64,000 bases of DNA from Haloarcula rubra (lineage in GTDB: Archaea; Halobacteriota; Halobacteria; Halobacteriales; Haloarculaceae): the NCBI RefSeq assembly GCF_019599465.1, contig NZ_RKLR01000007.1, forward strand, positions 1-64,000, in the 5' to 3' direction. Of this stretch, positions 19,500-29,075 are shown piece after piece. The notes below the pieces were generated by a model. That model did no database searches. It saw only the letters and a list, made by a program, of their open reading frames with translations, and was not told the origin of the DNA. Both the position numbers and the translations under genes were made by a program. Each line of letters opens with the position of its first letter. The first letter of the stretch is position 1.

Positions 19500-20354
19500 A
19501 TGTCGGACACAGTCTCGCCCGATGTCACGGTACGCGGTCCGGACGGCGACCCCGAAGTGACGGTCGTCGCGGGGATACACGGCGACGAACCCAGCGGGGT
19601 GCGCGCCATCCAGCGAGTCCTTGACGCGGGCCACGAGTTCGAGCGCCCGGTGCAGTTCGTCTACGCGAACCCGCCGGCGCTGGCGGCGGACCGCCGGTAC
19701 GTCGACGTGGACATGAACAGGGCCTTCCCGGGCGACTCGGACAGCGAAGCACAGGAACAGCGGCTCGCCGCCGAACTGCTGGACGTCGTCGGCGACACGC
19801 CCACCCTCTCGTTGCACGCGACGCACTCGCAACCGGAACCGATGACGCTGGTCTCGCGCGAGTACCCGACGGCGCTGGAGACGGCGGCGGCGCTCCCGAC
19901 GCCCTCTGTCGTCGACACGAGTCGGAACGTCGACGGGACGCTCAACCAGTTCGCCCCCGTGGTCACGGTCGAAGCGGGGCGACAGCGGACCGAGGACGCG
20001 ACGGACACGGCGACGATGCTCGTCGAGACGTTCCTCCGGATTCACGACGTGCTCCCGGGCGCTATCCCGGAGGGCGACCCGACGTTCTACGAACTGGACG
20101 ACGTCGTGGAGAAGCCAGACGACGCACCACCGGGCGCGGCGTGCAAGGAACTGTACGACCTCGAAGCCGAGAACTTCGAACTGGTCCCGGAAGGCACCGT
20201 CTGGGCGACCATCGACGGCGAACAGGTCCTCGCCGACGAACCGTTCGTCCCCATCCTGATGTCCGAGTGTGGCTATCAGGACATCTTCGGCTACAAGGGG
20301 TTCGTCGCCGGCGAGACGCTCTCGGACGCGCGGACGTACTGGGAGATGGACTGA
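19500..20354 (+). CDS. Zinc-dependent succinylglutamate desuccinylase/aspartoacylase-family protein
   Basis: A 284-residue M14-like hydrolase. His27 and Glu30 in GIHGDEPSG, Asn/Arg in MNRAFPG and the later His in LSLHATHSQPEP give the zinc and carboxylate-binding pattern of the AstE/AspA family. These enzymes cleave N-acyl amino acids or related amides; the substrate is not predictable. The C-terminal 90 residues look like the barrel-sandwich domain seen in this family (VPEGTVWATIDGEQVLADE). No operon partner. Confidence 0.85.
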   Translation: MSDTVSPDVTVRGPDGDPEVTVVAGIHGDEPSGVRAIQRVLDAGHEFERPVQFVYANPPALAADRRYVDVDMNRAFPGDSDSEAQEQRLAAELLDVVGDTPTLSLHATHSQPEPMTLVSREYPTALETAAALPTPSVVDTSRNVDGTLNQFAPVVTVEAGRQRTEDATDTATMLVETFLRIHDVLPGAIPEGDPTFYELDDVVEKPDDAPPGAACKELYDLEAENFELVPEGTVWATIDGEQVLADEPFVPILMSECGYQDIFGYKGFVAGETLSDARTYWEMD

Positions 20355-20526
20355 CGGTCGCGGCGCACCACTTGTCGTACGACCGCACGGCGACGCCCCG
20401 GACTACCTCGGGGGTGGCCGTGCCGATGCGGACAGCGACGCGCCGGCGTGCTCCGGCTATCGTTATAGAGGGCCGTCTCACACCCGTCGACCGTCGTCGA
20501 GTCGTTCGCATCTGCTGAATAAAGGA

Positions 20527-20539
20527 TGCCAAACTGGCA
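20527..20539. promoter_or_regulatory. Palindromic operator candidate
   Basis: TGCCAaacTGGCA is a perfect inverted repeat with 5-base arms and a 3-base centre, directly abutting the TATA box. Its position is where a repressor would block TFB/TBP or an activator would sit on the BRE side. Confidence 0.45.
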
Positions 20540-20549
20540 TTTTATAAAT
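20540..20549 (+). promoter_or_regulatory. TATA box of the BCCT transporter transcript
   Basis: TTTTATAAAT, the strongest TATA-like element in this part of the window. It predicts a transcript start near 20572, about 200 bases before the transporter ATG. Confidence 0.5.
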
Positions 20550-20774
20550 AGGAGTGGTTGGTGTCTTGATGTGTCTGTGAGGCGAACCGTTAATCGTGCT
20601 GAGTGGTGACGTTCACCATGAAGTACGAAGCCACGACTGTGCGGCCGTCGACGGCGGCTCGTTCGACAGGTACGTCACCAGACCCGGCACGGCCGAGCGG
20701 GGGCCCGAGGCCCCGGCTGTCGGTCGCAGGGCAACGTCGCCCGCCTGACCGGTGCGTCGGTGGAGACGAGGCCC

Positions 20775-22517
<1,743 letters not shown>

Positions 22518-22597
22518 CCGTACGGCTTCGGACGCTCGACCGGTTACCACCGGTCTGCCCACCAGCTACTTGTCGGATGGTACCGTGGTACGGACCG

Positions 22598-22777
22598 ATG
22601 GCAGCGACGTTCGAACTCTACACCGACAGTGCAGACCAGTGGCGGTGGCGGCTTCGCCACTCGAACGGCAACATCATCGCCGACAGCGGCGAGGGCTACG
22701 CCAGCAAGGCGAAGGCCAAACAGGGTATCGAGAGCGTGAAGTCTAACGCCCCGGACGCCGACGTCGAAGAGCAGTGA
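22598..22777 (+). CDS. Small YegP/DUF1508-type protein
   Basis: A 59-residue protein: MAATFELYTDSADQWRWRLR, then HSNGNIIADSGEGYASKAKA and KQGIESVKSNAPDA. This is the single-repeat DUF1508 (YegP-like, HVO_2922-like) fold. Family members are small and of unknown function. It sits between the BCCT transporter and mvaD on the same strand, 80 bases after the former. Confidence 0.88.
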   Translation: MAATFELYTDSADQWRWRLRHSNGNIIADSGEGYASKAKAKQGIESVKSNAPDADVEEQ

Positions 22778-22828
22778 CGACCGGCACGGGTTCGCAATAG
22801 CAAAGTGACCGGCCCGGAAGGGTGAGGT

Positions 22829-23803
22829 ATGAAAGCGACCGCGAAAGCCCACCCGATTCAGGGTCTGGTCAAGTATCACGGGATGCGCGACGAGGAGCTC
22901 CGCCTCCCGTACCACGACAGCATCTCGGTCTGTACGGCGCCGAGTCACTCGAAGACCACCGCCGAGTTCGACCCGGCCCGTGAGGACGACACCTACGTCA
23001 TCGACGGCGAGACAGTCGAGGGCCGCGGGGCCGAGCGCATCGACGCCGTCGTCGACCACGTCCGCGAACTGGCGGGCATCGACCACGGCGTCCGCTTCGA
23101 GTCGACGAACAACTTCCCGACCAACATCGGCTTCGGCTCTTCCTCGTCGGGTTTCGCCGCCGCCGCGATGGCGCTCGTCGAGGCCGCCGGACTGGACATG
23201 ACCCGACCCGAGATTTCGACGGTCGCCCGCCGTGGCTCCTCGTCTGCGGCCCGCGCGGTCACCGGTGCGTTCTCGCACCTCCGGACGGGGATGAACGATA
23301 AAGACTGCCGGAGCGAGCGCATCGAGACCGACCTCGAAGACGACCTGCGCGTCGTCGCGGGGATGGTCCCGTCCTACAAGGAGACGGAGGCCGCCCACGC
23401 CGAGGCCGCCGACAGCCACATGTTCGAGGCCCGGATGGCCCACATGCACGGCCAGATTTCGGATATGCGAGACGCTCTCTACGACGCGGACTTCGACCGG
23501 GCGTTCGAACTCGCCGAACACGACTCGTTGTCGCTGGCGGCGACGACGATGACCGGTCCCGCGGGGTGGGTGTACTGGCAACCGCGCACCATCGAGATTT
23601 TCAACGCCGTGCGGGAACTGCGCTCGGAACACGACGTGCCGGTCTACTTCTCGGTGGACACCGGCGCGAGCGTCTACGTCAACACGACCGAGCAGTACGT
23701 CGACCGCGTCGAGGAGACGGTCGCCGACTGCGGCGTCGACACCCGTGTCTGGGACGTCGGCGGCCCCGCCCGCGTCCTCGACGAGGACGCCGCGCTGTTC
23801 TGA
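22829..23803 (+). CDS. mvaD: Phosphomevalonate/diphosphomevalonate decarboxylase (isoprenoid lipid pathway)
   Basis: A 324-residue GHMP-superfamily enzyme. KAHPIQGLVKYHGMRDEELR and STNNFPTNIGFGSSSSGFAA match the mevalonate diphosphate decarboxylase family, including the ATP-loop serines. In Haloferax the homologue was shown to act on phosphomevalonate, feeding isopentenyl phosphate kinase, so the same activity is likely here. It supplies precursors for archaeal ether lipids and for the squalene/phytoene synthase at 37.8 kb. Confidence 0.88.
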   Translation: MKATAKAHPIQGLVKYHGMRDEELRLPYHDSISVCTAPSHSKTTAEFDPAREDDTYVIDGETVEGRGAERIDAVVDHVRELAGIDHGVRFESTNNFPTNIGFGSSSSGFAAAAMALVEAAGLDMTRPEISTVARRGSSSAARAVTGAFSHLRTGMNDKDCRSERIETDLEDDLRVVAGMVPSYKETEAAHAEAADSHMFEARMAHMHGQISDMRDALYDADFDRAFELAEHDSLSLAATTMTGPAGWVYWQPRTIEIFNAVRELRSEHDVPVYFSVDTGASVYVNTTEQYVDRVEETVADCGVDTRVWDVGGPARVLDEDAALF

Positions 23804-23863
23804 AGCTACTTCTGACCGACGGGCTGGGACAGGACTATCCCGCTCCGGACCCAACCAGTTGCC

Positions 23864-25060
23864 ATGCGCGTCGCCGTTCTGGGTGCCGGATACGCCGGCC
23901 TGACACTCGCTCGCTCGCTCGAACGGACACTCCCCGAGGCCGTGGACCTCGTCGTCGTCGACGAGCAACGCGACCACCTCGTCCAGCACGAACTCCATCG
24001 AGTCGTCCGACGGCCCTCGCTCGCCGACGACATCACCGTCTCGCTGACCGAGGTGCTCGACTGCGAGGTTCGGCGGGCCGAAGTCACGGACGTCGACGCC
24101 GACGCGGGGCGCGCGACGCTCCGGACGGCCGACGGAGGGGAGACGCTGGACTACGACGTCGGTGCGGTCTGTCTGGGGGCCGAGACGGCCTACTACGACC
24201 TCCCGGGCGTCCGCGAGCACGGGACGCCACTCAAGCGTCTCGACCACGCCCGGCAGATTCGCGAGGACTTCCTCGCGCTCGGCGACGGTGACAGGGTCGT
24301 CGTGGGTGGCGCGGGCCTCTCCGGCGTGCAGGTCGCCGGCGAACTCGCGGCGTTGGCCGACGAGGAGGCCGTCGACGTGGAGGTCGTCCTGCTAGAACAG
24401 GAGGCCCACGTCGCGCCGACGTTCCCCGAGTCCTTCCAGCGAGCAGTCCACGAGTCACTGGTCGACGCCGGCGTCACCGTCCGCACCGGCACCGGCGTTT
24501 CGGGGGCCGACGCCGACGCCATCGCGCTCGAATCCGGCGACCCCCTCGCCTACGACCAGTTCGTCTGGACCGGCGGGATTCGGGGGCCCGAGGCGTTACA
24601 CGACGAACGCCCTGTCGTCCGGGCCGACCTCAGACTGGGCGAGTCGACGTTCGCCGTCGGGGACACCGCCCGCGTCGTCGACAGCGACGGCGAAGCGGTG
24701 CCGGCGAGCGCCTCGGCTGCCATCCGCGAGGCCCGCGTCGCCGCCGACAACGTCGCCGCACTCGTCGACCACCGCCTCGACGGCGACGGCGGGTTCGAAC
24801 CGCGCCTGACGCAGTACAACTTCGACGTGCCGGGGTGGCTCGTCTCCGTGGGGAACGACGCCGTCGCGAAGGTCGGTCCCACGGTGGTGACCGGACGGGC
24901 GGCGCTCGCGCTGAAGACGACGGTCGGCGCGGGCTACCTCGGTAGCGTGGGCGCCATCCAGAACGCGACGGACCTCGTCCGGGAGGAACTGAACGTGGCT
25001 GTCGACGAGGCCGACGTCGACGCGGACGTGCCGGACGTGGTCGACGTCTCGGAGAAGTAG
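23864..25060 (+). CDS. Type II NADH dehydrogenase-like flavoprotein
   Basis: A 398-residue FAD/NAD(P)-binding oxidoreductase. The FAD site is GAGYAGLTLARSLE at residues 7-20, and a second Rossmann motif, VVVGGAGLSGVQVAGELA, binds NAD(P)H. VGDTARVVDSDG matches the C-terminal FAD-contact motif. Relatives pass electrons from NADH to quinone at the membrane face. This matters here because complex I in this window lacks its NADH module. No transmembrane helix is seen; attachment would be peripheral. Confidence 0.85.
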   Translation: MRVAVLGAGYAGLTLARSLERTLPEAVDLVVVDEQRDHLVQHELHRVVRRPSLADDITVSLTEVLDCEVRRAEVTDVDADAGRATLRTADGGETLDYDVGAVCLGAETAYYDLPGVREHGTPLKRLDHARQIREDFLALGDGDRVVVGGAGLSGVQVAGELAALADEEAVDVEVVLLEQEAHVAPTFPESFQRAVHESLVDAGVTVRTGTGVSGADADAIALESGDPLAYDQFVWTGGIRGPEALHDERPVVRADLRLGESTFAVGDTARVVDSDGEAVPASASAAIREARVAADNVAALVDHRLDGDGGFEPRLTQYNFDVPGWLVSVGNDAVAKVGPTVVTGRAALALKTTVGAGYLGSVGAIQNATDLVREELNVAVDEADVDADVPDVVDVSEK

Positions 25061-25065
25061 GCCGC

Positions 25066-25998
25066 TCAGTCCTCGCTGGTCGCCGCTTCGAGTGCGTCGT
25101 CGGGTTCGACCCAGATGACGAACTGGTCGTGGTCCTCCCGGTCGACGACGCCGCGGACGTACTCGGCGTCGACCGGCGGGTCGTTGACCTCCGACTCGGC
25201 GACGGGGACGACCTGCCGGACGCTGTCGACGACCCATCCGACGGCGCCCTGTTCCTCGAACACCTCGGGGTCGAAGACGACGATGAGGTCCTGACTGCCG
25301 TCCTCGGGGATGTCCATCATCTGCTTCGGTTCGAGGATGGTGGTAATCTGCCCGCGCAGGTCGACGACCCCCTCGACGTAGTCGGGCGTGTTCGGGACCC
25401 GCGTCACGGCGTCGCGCTTGACGATTTCCTCGACGTACTCGATGTCGAGACAGTAGTACTCCTCGCCGAGGGCGAACTCCAGTACGCGGACGAGTTCCTC
25501 GGTCTGGGTCGCCGCTTCGTCCATCGCGGCGCCGCGTGCGCCCTCCGTCCGACCGGTCTGGCCCGTCGCCATCGCCTCCTCGAGGAGTTGCTGGTCGGGG
25601 AGTTCGACGCCGGTCGGGCCCTGCATCGGGGACGCTGTCGCCGAGACGTCGCCGGGTTGGGTCGCGGTGCCGGCGTCGGCGTCGGTCCCCTCGCCTGTAA
25701 TCTGTGCGGCGGCGGCCGCCGCCCGTTGGGCCACCTCTGTCGGGTCCGCCTCGGTCCCGGAGTCCTCGCCGGCCGCCTCCGTCTCGGCGTCGCCCTCGGT
25801 GGTCGTCTCGACGGGTGGGTCGTCGGTCGTCCGCTCGGAGTCGGACGTGTCGGTGCCGGGCGCCTCGGCGTCCGTCTCGGTGGTCCGCTCGTCCGTCGAC
25901 GCGGTCGATTCGCCGTCGTCGGCTTCGTCGTCGTTCCTGTTCCCCGTGCGCATCTCCCTGATACGCTCTGCTCGGTCCATGCGGTCGTCGTCACTCAT
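25066..25998 (-). CDS. CheW-like taxis coupling protein with a long acidic N-terminus
   Basis: A 310-residue protein. Residues from about 165 to 300 form a CheW domain: RVLEFALGEEYYCLDIEYVE, then VKRDAVTRVPNTPDYVEGVV, DLRGQITTILEPKQMM and a matching second half. The first 160 residues are a low-complexity Asp/Glu/Thr/Ala-rich linker, probably disordered. CheW links receptors to the kinase CheA. No cheA or receptor is adjacent; instead the start overlaps the end of the ParA-type gene by four bases, a strong sign that the pair is translated together. Confidence 0.85.
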   Translation of the reverse strand: MSDDDRMDRAERIREMRTGNRNDDEADDGESTASTDERTTETDAEAPGTDTSDSERTTDDPPVETTTEGDAETEAAGEDSGTEADPTEVAQRAAAAAAQITGEGTDADAGTATQPGDVSATASPMQGPTGVELPDQQLLEEAMATGQTGRTEGARGAAMDEAATQTEELVRVLEFALGEEYYCLDIEYVEEIVKRDAVTRVPNTPDYVEGVVDLRGQITTILEPKQMMDIPEDGSQDLIVVFDPEVFEEQGAVGWVVDSVRQVVPVAESEVNDPPVDAEYVRGVVDREDHDQFVIWVEPDDALEAATSED

Positions 25999-26888
25999 GC
26001 TGTTACCTCAGTGTAGCCGAACTGTTCGTCGAGCGTCGCGGCGATGTCGCTGAAGACGTCGGCCATGTCACAGCGCTCCTCGGTCGCGAAGATGGACTTC
26101 CCCTCGGTGTAGGCCCGCTGGAGGGCCACGCGCTTGCGGACCTCCCACACGGGACTGTCCGGGAACGCGGCGTCGAACCACTCCAGCATCATCTCGTCCT
26201 CGGACGTCGTCTCGATGCGGTTCGCCACTACGCCCAGCGTCCCGATAGTGGTCCCGGTCTGGCGCTCCATGGCGGCCATCTGGTCCATCAGGAGTTCGAT
26301 GGCTCGCTCGGAGGTGGCTTCGGCCAGCGCCGGGATGAGGATGTTCCCGGCGGCGTACACGCCGGTGTCGGTCAGTTTCCCGTAGAACGGCGGCGAGTCG
26401 ACGACGACGTAGTCGTAGCCCGTCACCGTCTCCAGCGCGCGGTCCAGCGTGTCCAGCGCGTGGTCGCCGGTCACCGTCTCCGGCGTGACGTTGATGGCGA
26501 ACTGCGAGAGCGCCGCCGGGTCGACGTCGTACCCCTGCGTGCGGACCCGGGCGACGAGGTCCGCGATGGTCAGTTCGTGTTCCGCCTGGAGCATGTCGAT
26601 GCTGGAGGGAACCACGTCCATCTCGTCGTGTTCGACCACGAGGTCACCCAGTAGCGTGGGGTCGCTCGTCAGGGCGTCGAACAGCGTCGGTGGCTGGGCG
26701 TCGTACACTTCGGTGAGGCCCAACCCTTCCGTCGCGTTGCCCTGCGGGTCGAGGTCCACGAAGAGGACGTCCCGGCCACGGTCGTTCAACGCACCGGCTA
26801 CGTTGATGGCTACCGTCGTCTTGCCGGTCCCGCCCTTCGCGTTCGTCACGCAGATGCGAGCGGGGTCGGTCGTTGCGTGCCGGCTCAT
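25995..26888 (-). CDS. ParA/Soj-type ATPase paired with CheW
   Basis: A 297-residue protein with a deviant Walker A, KGGTGKTT (residues 18-25; Lys18 is the signature lysine), Walker A-prime VFVDLDPQGNATEGLG-like (seen as FVDLDPQGNATEG) and VVVDSPPFYGKLTD. These ATPases dimerise with ATP and position DNA or protein clusters. There is no ParB partner nearby. Its overlap with the CheW-like gene suggests it places a taxis complex, as ParC/ParP systems do in some bacteria; that is inference. ATG at 26888 was chosen because the longer GTG start falls inside the TATA box. Confidence 0.85.
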   Translation of the reverse strand: MSRHATTDPARICVTNAKGGTGKTTVAINVAGALNDRGRDVLFVDLDPQGNATEGLGLTEVYDAQPPTLFDALTSDPTLLGDLVVEHDEMDVVPSSIDMLQAEHELTIADLVARVRTQGYDVDPAALSQFAINVTPETVTGDHALDTLDRALETVTGYDYVVVDSPPFYGKLTDTGVYAAGNILIPALAEATSERAIELLMDQMAAMERQTGTTIGTLGVVANRIETTSEDEMMLEWFDAAFPDSPVWEVRKRVALQRAYTEGKSIFATEERCDMADVFSDIAATLDEQFGYTEVTA

Positions 26889-26921
26889 CGTCGAAGTGGC
26901 TCCACCTCGGTCGTGGGTCAC

Positions 26922-26931
26922 TATAAAAATA
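26922..26931 (-). promoter_or_regulatory. TATA-like box of the ParA-CheW pair
   Basis: Reads ATTTTTATAG on the minus strand, about 34-43 bases before the chosen ATG. A GAGGTGG sequence between box and start could serve as a ribosome-binding site. Confidence 0.45.
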
Positions 26932-27050
26932 CGCCCCCGATTATCAACGGCGTAACTCGGGGCCGGCAGACGAATCGGCGGGCAGGCGGCGTGAGCGAGC
27001 GTCTGACGGCAGTCAGACGGGGTGCAAGATTTAACTTAGCGTAGATAAAA

Positions 27051-27055
27051 TGGAG
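27051..27055 (+). promoter_or_regulatory. Ribosome-binding site before the ArlD/E-like gene
   Basis: GGAGA five bases before the ATG, in a spacer also carrying the A+T-rich tract atttaactta about 25-32 bases upstream. It supports the start at 27061. Confidence 0.4.
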
Positions 27056-27060
27056 AAGAT

Positions 27061-27558
27061 ATGACTATCAATCCGCGCGACTACGACCTCGACGAGTTGC
27101 GCAAGATGGCTCGCAAGCGCGGTGACCGGAGCGGCGGGGTGGGTGACGACGAGGAGATGCCGGACCCGTCGAATCTGGGAGTAGGGCTCGAAGACGCCGA
27201 CGAGGAGGTACTGGCTGGCAGTTCCTTCCGGTCGGGGCTGTACCGCGAACTGCTCCCGTTCCTCGCCGGCGACGGACAGGAGAAACCGTACCTGACCTCG
27301 CTGCCAGAGACGTACGCCGCCGAGTTCGTCGTCTTCGAGTGGCTGGAGTTCCTGTTGATGCACTCCGGGTATCAGGGCGCCGACGAAGCGCTGGACTACT
27401 ACGAGTCCATCGACTGGATAACCGAGGCCGTCCAGTCGGACCTCTCGGACTACCTGCTGGGCATCGACGAGTCCTCGACCAACGACGGCAACGACCTCAG
27501 CGTCGACGACCACATGCTGAGTCTGGTGTACATCGCGAAACTCACCGCGATGACCTGA
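27061..27558 (+). CDS. ArlD/ArlE (FlaD/FlaE)-family archaellum accessory protein
   Basis: A 165-residue acidic protein. Residues 75-140 (PYLTSLPETYAAEFVVFEWL, then SIDWITEAVQSDLSDYLLGI) match the conserved FlaD/E domain that helps assemble the archaellum cytosolic ring and links it to taxis signalling. The N-terminus (NPRDYDLDELRKMARKR) is a charged helix typical of haloarchaeal members. It stands apart from a visible archaellum operon; here it lies between a CheW-ParA pair and an actin gene. Call rests on pattern memory, so moderate. Confidence 0.75.
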   Translation: MTINPRDYDLDELRKMARKRGDRSGGVGDDEEMPDPSNLGVGLEDADEEVLAGSSFRSGLYRELLPFLAGDGQEKPYLTSLPETYAAEFVVFEWLEFLLMHSGYQGADEALDYYESIDWITEAVQSDLSDYLLGIDESSTNDGNDLSVDDHMLSLVYIAKLTAMT

Positions 27559-27590
27559 GGTCGGTATCAGCGCTGATTCTTGACGTGAGG

Positions 27591-27597
27591 TTATATA
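27591..27597 (+). promoter_or_regulatory. TATA box of the actin-like gene
   Basis: TTATATA, 29-35 bases before the ATG at 27626, predicting a near-leaderless transcript and expression separate from the ArlD/E-like gene. Confidence 0.5.
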
Positions 27598-27625
27598 CCG
27601 GGGCGGCGACAACACGCCACCGTAC

Positions 27626-28690
27626 ATGAGTGACGACGACGCGGAGGCCAGTGGTGGAAGTGGCCGTTCGGTCCCTATCGGTGTGAAACTCGGTAGCACC
27701 CGGACGGTCATCGCCCTCCCCGACGAACACGGGACCGAGAACCGCATCATCAAGACGCTGACCTGCATGGCCACCTACGAGGACGCGCTGACCGGCGAGG
27801 AGAAGGTCCTCTACGGCGAGGAGGCCGCCCGCGAGTACCCCGACCGCGTACAGTACATGCTCCGGTCGGGCCTGCCGGAGGACAGCGACCGCGCGGAGAT
27901 GACGAAGACGTTCTTCGAGGCGCTCATCGAGGAGAACGACCTCCCGGCCGACAGCGGTGTCGTCTACGCCATCCCGACCATCGACAATCCCACCGGACTG
28001 GAGAACCTCCGGGCGGTCATCGAGGACTCCTCCATCGGCCTCGACATGGTCGAGAGCTACCCCGAGTCGCTGTGCGGGTCGATTCCCGCCTTCGGCGACG
28101 ACCTCGAGGCCATCGACGAGATATTCATCTCGGTCAACATGGGGTCGACGAACCTCGAAGCATCTGCCTACCGCCGCGGCGAGCAGCTCGCGCCGTTCAC
28201 GACGGGCGCGGTCACCGGCAACGAGGTCGACCGGATGATAGCGAACTACGTCGAGGAGGAGACCCAAGGTCGGGTCAACATCGACACCCAGACCGCCCGC
28301 GAGTACAAGGAGGAACACGCCGACTTCGAGGCGTTCGAACCCTTTACGGACATCATCCAGCAACCCGGCGGCGGCACCCACGAGTTCACCATCGAGCGCT
28401 CGGTGATGGACGCCGTCGACGAGTATCTGGACGACGCCGTCGACGAACTCGCCAACACCTTCCTGCCGGAACTGGCCAACGACTACATGAAGGTGTACAA
28501 GTTGGCGCTTGACCGCCCCGTCGTCCTCACGGGCGGGATGGCCTGCATCCCCGGCATCGTCGAGGAGTTCGAGCGACGACTCAGCGAGGAACTGAACCGG
28601 GAAATCGAGGCGACGGCGGCCGACCAACCGGACGTCGCACCGACCGTCGGCGCACAGCGCATCGCCGCGCGCCTCGTCGAGAACAGCTAA
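27626..28690 (+). CDS. Haloarchaeal actin homologue (salactin/volactin type)
   Basis: A 354-residue actin/Hsp70-fold protein. Phosphate-1 region GVKLGSTRTVIALP, phosphate-2 region FISVNMGSTNLEASAYRRG and adenosine motif VVLTGGMACIPGIVEEF are in the usual order. It resembles the haloarchaeal actins described as salactin in Halobacterium and volactin in Haloferax, dynamic filaments tied to cell shape and chromosome or pole organisation. An acidic 15-residue tail precedes the fold. It has its own TATA box, and its stop overlaps the stop of the convergent small gene. Confidence 0.85.
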   Translation: MSDDDAEASGGSGRSVPIGVKLGSTRTVIALPDEHGTENRIIKTLTCMATYEDALTGEEKVLYGEEAAREYPDRVQYMLRSGLPEDSDRAEMTKTFFEALIEENDLPADSGVVYAIPTIDNPTGLENLRAVIEDSSIGLDMVESYPESLCGSIPAFGDDLEAIDEIFISVNMGSTNLEASAYRRGEQLAPFTTGAVTGNEVDRMIANYVEEETQGRVNIDTQTAREYKEEHADFEAFEPFTDIIQQPGGGTHEFTIERSVMDAVDEYLDDAVDELANTFLPELANDYMKVYKLALDRPVVLTGGMACIPGIVEEFERRLSEELNREIEATAADQPDVAPTVGAQRIAARLVENS

Positions 28691-28863
28691 CCGCTCCAGC
28701 AGTCGAGCCACCGCTCGACGACCGGCCGCATCGCCCGGTCACGCCGTGGCCGCTCACCCGAGAGGATGGCGAACACGTCGGTGTCGATTCGGACGTCCAG
28801 TCGCCCCTCGACACGGTTCTGTCCCCCACTGTGGTCCGTCGTATCCAACCGTACCCGTGGCAT
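28687..28863 (-). CDS. Small uncharacterised protein
   Basis: A 58-residue protein with plausible composition: QNRVEGRLDVRIDTDVFAIL, then SGERPRRDRAMRPVVERWLD and CWSG. I recognise no family. A TATA-like GTTTACAAATC lies about 27-37 bases before the ATG. Its stop codon overlaps the actin gene's stop on the other strand, so the two genes end on the same four bases. Too short for certainty, but the coherent amphipathic sequence and promoter make it a likely gene. Confidence 0.55.
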   Translation of the reverse strand: MPRVRLDTTDHSGGQNRVEGRLDVRIDTDVFAILSGERPRRDRAMRPVVERWLDCWSG

Positions 28864-29075
28864 GGCGCTGGCTATGGAACCATGATTTGTAAACCTCAGT
28901 CAGACGCCCGTCTGCCGTCTCGACAGTCGGAAAGCCGCACACAAAGGTAATTGAAGGACGGAGCCATAATCACGCTATCGACGCGAGAAAGTAAGGTAGA
29001 TACCGGAAAATTCCACCGAGTATTATCGGATTAGATAAGTGAATATCATAGTCACCGACGCTGTACGCCGTATTG

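Larger units (their letters stand above)
20355..20774. promoter_or_regulatory. Long control region and leader upstream of the BCCT transporter
   Basis: A 420-base stretch without a supported gene. The first 170 bases look like plain spacer. A perfect palindrome touches a strong TATA box at 20527-20549, followed by about 200 bases of presumed untranslated leader. Within the leader, 20694-20722 can fold into an imperfect G+C-rich hairpin (GGGGCC paired with GGCCCC). An ORF at 20603-20785 reads as Arg/Pro/Ser-rich noise. Confidence 0.55.
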
